Positions 31,549 to 37,383 of a DNA stretch of 37,383 bases are shown here, in pieces. The first letter of the stretch is position 1. Each line of letters starts with the position of its first letter. The stretch covers positions 1-37,383 of the forward strand of contig VGDZ01000025.1 in NCBI GenBank assembly GCA_016869515.1, read 5' to 3'. The notes beneath the pieces are model-generated. The model had not been told where the DNA came from and did no database searches. It saw nothing but the letters and a program-made list of their open reading frames with translations. The position numbers and the translations under genes were made by a program. This DNA comes from Alphaproteobacteria bacterium (GTDB lineage Bacteria > Pseudomonadota > Alphaproteobacteria > VGDZ01).

Positions 31549-32532
31549 TCAGCGCGGCAGGTCGAGATGGCCGGCGACGAAGCTGAGGTCGACCACGGTC
31601 TTGGCATCGACCGCAGCGTCGACCAGCTTGTTGGCCTTGTTCCAGGCGATCTGGTCGTAAATGTCCTGCACCCGCAGCCGCGCCATCGGATCGATGTAGG
31701 GCAGGCCGGCCTTGACCGCCTCGGGGATCGATTTGGTGTGCTTGGCGATGATTTCCAGCAGCGCATCGGCGTCCTTGCCCGGCGCGCCCTTCTGAAAGTT
31801 GGCGTCGTATTCGGCCGCCGCCTTCTGATAGGCGCGGACGAAGCGCTCGACCAGCGGCCGGCGCTCGGCGATGGTCTTGGGCGCGGTGAACAGGGCGCCC
31901 AGCTGCCAGGGGACATGGTCCGCCACCCAGCCGATCAGCTTGCCCTCGCCCGCCTTGTCGATGGCGATTCCGGTCGGGGGCGGCGCCTGGATGACGTCGA
32001 CCTGGCCGCCCTTCACCGCCGCCAGCATCGCCGGCACGGTCTGCAGCGCGCGCAACTGGCCTTGCTCCAACTGCCAGCCCTGCTTCTCGGCCAGCCGGCC
32101 GAAGACGTAATGGAAGGTCGAGCCGATGGTGGTCAGGCCGATGCTGCGGCCCTTGAACTGATCGACCCGCGTCAGGCCCTCGGCATAGGCCTTGTTGGAG
32201 ACGATGAAGGCATTGAACCGGAAGCCGGTCTCCTCGCGCGCCTGGCTGGCGACGATCCGCACCGCCCCCTTGCCGGCCAGGTTGTAGAAGCCGCCGGTCA
32301 GGCCGGTGACGCCGAAATCGGCGTCGCCCGAGGCGATCGCGGTCGGCACCGCCGCCGCCGACTGCATGAACTTGAGTTCGACCTCCAGCCCCTCGGCCTT
32401 GAAATGCCCGCGGTCGACGCCGACGAACACCGGCGCCGAACTGGTCAGCGGCAGCAGCGCGATCGAGGTCTTGGTCTGGGCCAAGGCCGCGCCCGAAACC
32501 AGCAGCGCGGCCACAACGGCAATCCGCAGCAT
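31549..32532 (-). CDS. ABC transporter substrate-binding protein (NMT1/SsuA-like)
   Basis: A 327-residue periplasmic receptor. The signal peptide (about 1-18) ends in ALA-QT. SIALLPLTSSAPVFVGVDRGHFKAEGLEVEL is a typical opening for the family (about residues 22-52), followed by ASGDADFGVTGLTGGFYNLAG. The ATG at 32532 has GGGGAG 8 nt upstream; the frame runs 18 codons further without any signal-like sequence. It is the first gene of the operon receptor-ATPase-permease-FAD oxidoreductase. The ligand cannot be read; Leu-Pro-Leu-Thr-Ser-Ser in the pocket differs from known sulfonate binders. Confidence 0.88.
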   Translation of the reverse strand: MLRIAVVAALLVSGAALAQTKTSIALLPLTSSAPVFVGVDRGHFKAEGLEVELKFMQSAAAVPTAIASGDADFGVTGLTGGFYNLAGKGAVRIVASQAREETGFRFNAFIVSNKAYAEGLTRVDQFKGRSIGLTTIGSTFHYVFGRLAEKQGWQLEQGQLRALQTVPAMLAAVKGGQVDVIQAPPPTGIAIDKAGEGKLIGWVADHVPWQLGALFTAPKTIAERRPLVERFVRAYQKAAAEYDANFQKGAPGKDADALLEIIAKHTKSIPEAVKAGLPYIDPMARLRVQDIYDQIAWNKANKLVDAAVDAKTVVDLSFVAGHLDLPR

Positions 32533-32557
32533 CGTCTGTCTCCCCTGTGCGGGAGCC

Positions 32558-32586
32558 AAGCTAGGGAGGCGGGGGGACGGCGTCAA
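32558..32586 (-). promoter_or_regulatory. Possible promoter of the second ABC operon
   Basis: On the minus strand TTGACG (32581-32586), 17 bp, then TAGCTT (32558-32563). It sits exactly at the edge of the AT-rich insert, so the insert ends without removing the promoter. The -10 match is weak. Confidence 0.4.
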
Positions 32587-32675
32587 TTAACGAATGTTAA
32601 GAAATTATTGTAGATAGCCAATTTTCATCGATGCGCCAAAGAGTCCGGTTTAGCCATTGCTAGGGTGAGTTCGAT

Positions 32676-32897
32676 TTACCCTGCCGACTTGTAGTACGAA
32701 CGAAATGCCGGATCAGTCGTTTGCTCCCACTTATTGCCGCTTCCCTGTTCACGCCTGCCGAAGGGAACTCTCGGGGCGGTTTTTGTGTTTGCACGGTTGG
32801 CCCTAGCTTTCTTAACTTTTTTTTGTAAGCGTAGGAACTCCTCCTTGTCTAAGTGAGGATTTTTTTTGAGGAGACTCTCTAGGTCCAGCTTTTCCAT
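32676..32897 (-). CDS. Small basic protein of unknown function
   Basis: A 73-residue protein, unrecognised. The N-terminal half is an amphipathic, strongly charged helix (LDLESLLKKNPHLDKEEFL, then RLQKKVKKARANR). The C-terminal half is polar, with PRVPFGRREQGSG and an aromatic end (FRSYYKSAG). The ATG at 32897 is chosen because AAGGGG precedes it by the right distance; an ATG at 32921 overlaps the upstream gene but lacks a ribosome site. It lies 13 nt after the end of the protease frame, so the two form a pair. Adaptor, substrate or regulator are all possible. Confidence 0.55.
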   Translation of the reverse strand: MEKLDLESLLKKNPHLDKEEFLRLQKKVKKARANRANTKTAPRVPFGRREQGSGNKWEQTTDPAFRSYYKSAG

Positions 32898-32910
32898 TGG
32901 CCGCCCCTTC

Positions 32911-33794
32911 TCAACCTGCAATCAATGGTGAGAAGCCACTTTTGGTATGCACGACACTTAAGTGGCGCATTTTGGACATATAGTCAATTAGTAGCCCGTG
33001 GTAGCCCCGGATGGCGTCTCGCCTACTTTTTGGCTGCCCGAAATCGTCAATTTTGAGTTTCAGTTCATCCCGTAGTTGACGCATATTTATTCCCATGCCA
33101 TGCGAATTCCAGCGCTTTATGTCGTTTAGTTTTTTCGCTATCTCTTTGGCGCGATCTCGCTTCATTTTATCGGTTACTGGCCTGGCACGTGTTTCTGTAG
33201 TGTTCCAATTCTTCCACTTATATTTACAAAGCCACTCCACGAGCAAAGAAATTGATAAATCACGAGCTTGCTCGTAGGAATAAAGTTGACCCTGATCAAA
33301 CTCCATCAATATAGATAACTCTGCATGAGTAATTTTACCTTTGTTTGCTTTTTTCAATAATTCATTATATTTTACCAAATACCCAAGGGCTGGAATTAGT
33401 TTTTTGTCTTTATTTTCAATTTGTGGATCTATTGGACCAAGAATGGAGTAGTAATCCATATGAATCGCATCGCCAGACATAACCAGTATTGTCCCTGCAG
33501 ATAATGCGTAATTCGGAACTATAAACTCGACGGTACTATAATGGTGCCTAAGAGTATCGGATATTCTTCTCGCTGTTTCTGAAAAACCGCCAGCAGTTTC
33601 AATAATAAAAACTAATTTTCTCTTTTGTTTTCGATAGACTCTATGGCATCTCTAATATCATCATCTGCTCCAAATGCGATTGGGCCGACATAAGTGATAC
33701 AATCGCAATCATATAATTTTTCTATGTTCCCCAAATATGCCAAGAGTTGTCTCTCAACTATCCTATTCGCGTCAATGTTGGGTCTGTTCGCCAT
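32911..33794 (-). pseudogene. ClpP-fold serine protease of the SDH_sah type, broken by a frameshift
   Basis: Two frames together make one protein. 33794-33612 gives MANRPNIDANRIVERQLLAY... and VGPIAFGADDDIRDAIESIENK, then stops. A second frame continues from about 33626 with KLVFIIETAGGFSETARRIS, TLRHHYSTVEFIVPNYALSA and GTILVMSGDAIHMDYYSILG, ending at 32911. The order and motifs fit the serine dehydrogenase proteinase family (PF01972; SppA/ClpP fold), with the nucleophile in ALSAGT. One extra A in either A4 run (33616-33619 or 33623-33626) would restore a single frame of about 294 codons. It is a recent mutation or a homopolymer sequencing error. The C-terminal third is Lys-rich and helical. 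Confidence 0.75.
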
Positions 33795-34034
33795 TGTGTC
33801 ATAGATCCGAGGTTCGAAAGAGCTACCGCTTGGAGATTGCCTGTACGCCTACAACTAAGGTAATGCGTGCATATCATAAGTAGCGTAGTTAGAACAATGC
33901 ACTTCATCCTAAGGATCGATAATTACGAGCGTTACCATGGCACGAAAATAAGCTCATTTATTCTCTTTGTTTTTTTTGCTGGCCGCAAGGCCTCTGCGAT
34001 GCTGTCATGGGCCGCGAGGGGTGGCGGAGGCGCG

Positions 34035-35477
34035 ATGGCGCGGCGAGGCAAGGGCGGGCAGGCGGCATTCGACGAGATGAGCGGTCTCGACGGCCAGGTG
34101 CGGCCGGCCTATCGCGCGCTCAAGCAATGGCTCGAGCAGGTGCCGCCCGCGCGCCTGCGGCAGATGCAGGCCGAGGCCGATCTCTTGTTCCGGCGCATGG
34201 GCATCACCTTCGCGGTCTACGGCGAAAGCGCGGGCAACGAGCGGCTGATCCCGTTCGACGTGCTGCCGCGCATCCTCGCCGCCGAGGAATGGCAGATCGT
34301 CGAACGCGGCGCGGTGCAGCGCGTGCGCGCGCTCAACGCCTTCCTCGACGACGTCTATCACCAGGGCGAGATTTTCCGGAAGGGCCTGGTGCCGGCCGAG
34401 CTGGTCGAGCGCAACAAGGCCTGGCGGCCGGAAATGCGCGGCATCGACCTGCCGGGACGGACCTATGTCCATGTCGCCGGCATCGACATCGTCCGCACCG
34501 AGGCCGATTCCTTCACCGTGCTGGAGGACAATCTGCGCACGCCCTCGGGCGTGTCCTACATGCTGGAGAACCGCGACGTCTCGATGCGGCTGATGCCCGA
34601 GGTCTTCGCCCGCCATCGCGTCGCCCCGGTCGACCACTACCCCGACGTGCTGCTGCGCAACCTGCGCGACATCGCTCCGCCGGCGGCGGGCGTCGATCCG
34701 ACCGTGGTGCTGCTGACGCCGGGCATCCACAACTCGGCCTATTTCGAGCACGCCTTCCTGGCCGAGCAGATGGGCATCGAGCTGGTCGAGGGGCAGGACC
34801 TGTTCGCGCGCGAGGCCGCGATCTACATGCGCACCTCGGAAGGGCCGAAGCGGGTCGACGTGATCTATCGCCGCATCGACGACGACTTCCTCGACCCGCT
34901 GGCCTTCCGGCCGGAATCGGTGCTGGGCGTGCCCGGGCTCTACGCCGCCTATCGCGCCGGCAACGTCTCGCTGGCCAACGCCATCGGCACCGGCGTCGCC
35001 GACGACAAGGCGATCTACGCCTATGTCCCGGCGATGATCGAGTTCTATCTCGGCGAGAAACCGGTGCTGAAGAACGTCCAGACCTGGCAATGCGCGCGCG
35101 AGGACGACCGCAAGCTGGTGCTCGACCGCCTGGCCGAGCTGGTGGTCAAGCAGGTCGACGGCTCGGGCGGCTACGGCATGCTGGTCGGACCCAAGGCCAG
35201 CAAGGCCGAGCTGGCGCGCTTCCGCGGCCTGATCCGCCGCCACCCCGAACGCTACATCGCCCAGCCGACGCTGGCGCTGTCGACCTGCCCGACCCATGTC
35301 GCCGAGGGCGTGGCGCCGCGCCATCTCGACTTGCGGCCCTATGTGCTGTCGGGCAAGACCGTGACGCTGGTGCCGGGCGGGCTGACCCGGGTCGCGCTGC
35401 GCAAGGGCTCGCTGGTGGTCAATTCCAGCCAGGGCGGCGGCACCAAGGACACGTGGGTGTTGCGGGGCGCGCCATGA
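34035..35477 (+). CDS. Circularly permuted ATP-grasp type 2 protein (DUF404/DUF407)
   Basis: A 480-residue CP-ATP-grasp protein. RMGITFAVYGESAGNERLIPFDVLPRIL (about residues 56-83), VQRVRALNAFLDDVYHQGEI and the FTVLEDNLRTPSGVSYMLENR block (about 160-180) are the family's hallmarks, as is VVKQVDGSGGYGMLVGP near the end. The family is predicted to form peptide or amide bonds with ATP, together with an alpha-E protein. The ATG at 34035 is preceded by GGAGG; open codons further upstream belong to the AT-rich insert. The stop overlaps the alpha-E start (ATGA). Confidence 0.92.
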   Translation: MARRGKGGQAAFDEMSGLDGQVRPAYRALKQWLEQVPPARLRQMQAEADLLFRRMGITFAVYGESAGNERLIPFDVLPRILAAEEWQIVERGAVQRVRALNAFLDDVYHQGEIFRKGLVPAELVERNKAWRPEMRGIDLPGRTYVHVAGIDIVRTEADSFTVLEDNLRTPSGVSYMLENRDVSMRLMPEVFARHRVAPVDHYPDVLLRNLRDIAPPAAGVDPTVVLLTPGIHNSAYFEHAFLAEQMGIELVEGQDLFAREAAIYMRTSEGPKRVDVIYRRIDDDFLDPLAFRPESVLGVPGLYAAYRAGNVSLANAIGTGVADDKAIYAYVPAMIEFYLGEKPVLKNVQTWQCAREDDRKLVLDRLAELVVKQVDGSGGYGMLVGPKASKAELARFRGLIRRHPERYIAQPTLALSTCPTHVAEGVAPRHLDLRPYVLSGKTVTLVPGGLTRVALRKGSLVVNSSQGGGTKDTWVLRGAP

Positions 35478-36418
35478 TCCTGTCGCGCCTGGCCGACAAT
35501 CTCTTTTGGATGGCGCGCTATTGCGAGCGCGCCGAGAACATCGCCCGCAATCTCGAGATCAACCTGCGCATGACGCTGTGGGACCGCGCCGGGGCCGACG
35601 ATCCGGAGTGGTGGGAGGCGGCGGTGCGGGTCTCGGGCGACCCCGAGGAGTTCAAGGCGCGCCATGGCGCGGCCGGCCAGAAGACCGTGGTCGAGCATCT
35701 GATTCTCGACCGCGACAATCCGTCCTCGATCTGGTGCTGCTTCGAGCGAGCGCGGGACAATGCGCGCGCGACCCGCGGCAAGATCACGGTCGAGACCTGG
35801 GAGGCGGTCAACGCCATCTGGCTGGAAATCCAGGACCTGACCGCGGCCAAGCTGCAGCGCCAGGGCGCGCGCGAGTTCTGCGACTGGGTCAAGGCGCGCT
35901 GCCACGGCCTGCGCGGCGTCACCGACGGCACCATGCTGCGCGACGACGCCTATCGCTTTTCGCGCCTCGGCCTGTTCCTCGAGCGCGCCGACAACACCGC
36001 GCGCCTGTTGGACGTGCGCTATCACATGCTGCTGCCCGAGGGCGCCGCGCTGCGCGAAAGCGGCGCGGTCGACTACTACCATTGGGGCGCGATCCTGCGC
36101 GCGGTCTCGGCCTTCAGCGCCTACCGCCGCATCTACCGCGACCAGATCGTGCCGCTGCGCGTGGCCGAGCTGTTGATCCTGCGCCAGGACATGCCGCGCT
36201 CGCTTCATGCCTGCATGAACGAGGTGACGACGGTGCTGGGGGAACTCGGCCCCGGTCTCGAATGCGCGCGGCTTGCCGGCGCGCTGCACGCCGAGCTGCA
36301 CTTCACCCGCATCGAGGACGTGTTCCGCGACCGCCTGTCCAGCTTCCTCAATCGCCACTTGGCCCAGGCCAATGCGCTGGGCGCGCGCATCGCCAAAGAC
36401 TTCTTGATGGTGGCCTGA
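35474..36418 (+). CDS. Alpha-E domain protein (DUF403)
   Basis: A 314-residue all-helical alpha-E protein. It starts MILSRLADNLFWMARYCERAENIARNLEIN (residues 1-30), the diagnostic opening, and contains RFSRLGLFLERADNTARLLDVRYHMLL. It is a constant partner of CP-ATP-grasp type 2; the two are thought to act with a transglutaminase-like peptidase in a small-peptide modification system. That third gene is not in the window. The start overlaps the upstream stop by 4 nt, and its own stop shares one base with the next ATG. Confidence 0.93.
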   Translation: MILSRLADNLFWMARYCERAENIARNLEINLRMTLWDRAGADDPEWWEAAVRVSGDPEEFKARHGAAGQKTVVEHLILDRDNPSSIWCCFERARDNARATRGKITVETWEAVNAIWLEIQDLTAAKLQRQGAREFCDWVKARCHGLRGVTDGTMLRDDAYRFSRLGLFLERADNTARLLDVRYHMLLPEGAALRESGAVDYYHWGAILRAVSAFSAYRRIYRDQIVPLRVAELLILRQDMPRSLHACMNEVTTVLGELGPGLECARLAGALHAELHFTRIEDVFRDRLSSFLNRHLAQANALGARIAKDFLMVA

Positions 36419-37383
36419 TGGAGCGCGTGCGCCGGATGGGCGCGGCGCTGGCGCTGGCGTTTGCGCTGGCGGCGGCGGGACCGGCTTGGGCCCAGGCCGA
36501 TGCGGCGCGGGCGCATCTCGCCCGGGGCGAAGCGCTGCTGGCGCAGGGGCTGCAAGGCGGCGACAGCGGCCGGCTGGCCGAGGCGGCGTCGGCCTTTCGC
36601 GCCGCGCTGGCGGCGGCGGCCGACTTCCCCGAGCGCGCCTATGCCTACAACCGGCTGGGCGATGCCTTGCATCGGCTGGGCGCGCGCCAGGGCGATCCAC
36701 GCCGCCTGGCCGAAGCGATCGAGGCGCATCAAGCCGCGGTCGACCGCTTTGCGCTCGACGGCGGTCGCGAGCATGTCTTCGCCATTCACGATCTCGGCGA
36801 CACGCTGGCCAGTTTCGGCGTGCTCACCGGCCAGCGCGCGCCGCTCGAGGACGCGGTGCGGCTGTTGGGGATGGCGGCCGACGCCGCGCAGCGCGCCGGC
36901 GCCGCCGGCCCGCTGGCCAATATGCGCAACACGCTGGGCTCGGCGCTGATGGGTCTCGCCAATCTGAGCGACGACGAGGCGGCACTGATCGAGGCGGTGG
37001 CGGTCTATCGCGCCGCCCGCGCCGAGCGGCCGGAATCCGCCCAGGTGCTGGGCAATCTGGCCGAGGCGCTGCGGCGGCTGGGGGAACGGCGCGCGGGCAC
37101 GGCCGAACTGGAGGAGGCGCTGGCGATGCTCGATCGCCTGGACGCGCCGCAACTGCGCGCGCCGCTGTTGTTGAGCTTGGGCGTGCGCGAGACGGGCACG
37201 GCGCGGCTGGATCGCGCCGCCGAGGAGTTCCGCGCCGCGCTGGCGCTGACCGATCGCGCCAATGCCGCGGCGTCCTGGGCGCGGCTGGCCGACGGGCTGG
37301 GCGCGACGCTGTTGCTGCGCGACGAGCGCGCGGGCGACGAGCGCCTGCTGACCGAGGCGATCGCAGCGCTGGGCGGGGCGCTC
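36418..37383 (+). CDS. Exported TPR-like repeat protein (3' truncated)
   Basis: An open frame of 322 codons that runs off the window. A signal peptide (about residues 1-25) ends in PAWA-QA. After that come tandem helical units of TPR type, for example AEAASAFRAALAAAADFPERAYAYNRLGDALHRLG (about 60-95), then LAEAIEAHQAAVDRF, DEAALIEAVAVYRAAR and LDRAAEEFRAALALTD. No catalytic domain is seen so far. It begins at the last base of the alpha-E stop (TGATG), so it is in the same operon and possibly a periplasmic scaffold for it. Where it ends cannot be known. Confidence 0.75.
   Translation, partial: MERVRRMGAALALAFALAAAGPAWAQADAARAHLARGEALLAQGLQGGDSGRLAEAASAFRAALAAAADFPERAYAYNRLGDALHRLGARQGDPRRLAEAIEAHQAAVDRFALDGGREHVFAIHDLGDTLASFGVLTGQRAPLEDAVRLLGMAADAAQRAGAAGPLANMRNTLGSALMGLANLSDDEAALIEAVAVYRAARAERPESAQVLGNLAEALRRLGERRAGTAELEEALAMLDRLDAPQLRAPLLLSLGVRETGTARLDRAAEEFRAALALTDRANAAASWARLADGLGATLLLRDERAGDERLLTEAIAALGGAL

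Larger units (their letters stand above)
32590..34000. other. AT-rich insert (putative horizontally acquired island)
   Basis: Base composition drops suddenly from about 70% GC to roughly 30-45% at about 32590 and returns near 34000. Codon use in the genes inside (AAA, ATA, TTA, AGA) differs completely from the flanks. No integrase, transposase, tRNA or clear terminal repeat is visible. The 240 bp at 33795-34034 hold no gene that I can support. Confidence 0.85.

Noticed and set aside
32662-32682. tRNA T-arm-like hairpin (AGGGT...TTCGATT...ACCCT) as a remnant tRNA attachment site
   Set aside because: The loop is too long for a T-arm, no acceptor or anticodon arm is adjacent, and no second copy was seen at the other border.
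33612-33631. Programmed -1 frameshift in the protease gene
   Set aside because: The A-rich stretch does not contain an X-XXY-YYZ heptamer in the zero frame; a one-base deletion or homopolymer error explains it better.
33981-33992. GGCC-GCAA-GGCC hairpin near a T-run
   Set aside because: The T-run precedes the stem on the plus strand and the minus strand has A's after it, so it cannot be an intrinsic terminator in either direction.

Overview
The window is a high-GC (about 70% by eye) chromosomal segment, very probably from an alphaproteobacterium. Pointers are the DUF2336 protein, the paired CP-ATP-grasp/alpha-E genes, the mitochondrial-type cytochrome c, and the wealth of TRAP, Bug and NitT/TauT-type uptake systems usual in soil or water Rhodospirillales/Hyphomicrobiales relatives. 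I cannot name a genus. Nearly every base is coding, many operon genes overlap by 4 nt (ATGA/GTGA), and long open antisense frames are shadows of the GC-rich code.

Layout. 1-4624: end of a polyol/sugar-acid dehydrogenase gene, a hydroxypyruvate-isomerase-like gene, and a convergent TRAP transporter operon (dctP-dctQ-dctM) with a recognisable promoter and an intrinsic attenuator after dctP. 4637-6755: DUF2336 gene and a TonB-family gene under a cobalamin riboswitch and its own promoter. 6779-10653: cytochrome c, an HtrA-like pseudoprotease lacking all three triad residues, a GGDEF-EAL protein (degenerate GGDEF, intact EAL) and a gamma-carbonic-anhydrase-like protein. 10655-12854: tungstate importer tupBCA. 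12939-14631: Ada and a PaiB-like protein.

14643-26979 is a large catabolic and uptake locus of unknown substrate. One minus-strand operon holds an ABC ATPase, a Gfo/Idh/MocA oxidoreductase, a DUF993 aldolase-like protein, a TIM-barrel isomerase, an alpha-methylacyl-CoA-racemase-like protein and an SDR. A second holds a TetR regulator, a DHDPS-like lyase, a PhyH dioxygenase and the ABC permease. The binding protein is divergent from tetR. A perfect GTAACC-N4-GGTTAC palindrome lies at the predicted transcription start of the binding-protein gene and again at that of the ATPase operon, so one TetR regulon probably joins the pieces. Between the two operons lies a block with a 30-bp tandem repeat, a Doc toxin with an unfamiliar antitoxin candidate, and a decayed Cys/Met-metabolism PLP-enzyme gene.

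26980-32586: a hairpin-rich leader, an orphan Bug-type binding protein and a SnoaL/NTF2-like protein, then a convergent second ABC operon (binding protein-ATPase-permease) that ends in an FAD-dependent oxidoreductase.

32590-34000 is a sharply AT-rich insert carrying a frameshifted ClpP-fold (SDH_sah-type) protease gene and a small basic protein gene. From 34035 high-GC sequence resumes with the CP-ATP-grasp and alpha-E genes and a secreted TPR-like protein that runs off the end of the window.

No rRNA, tRNA, CRISPR array, transposase or integrase was found.
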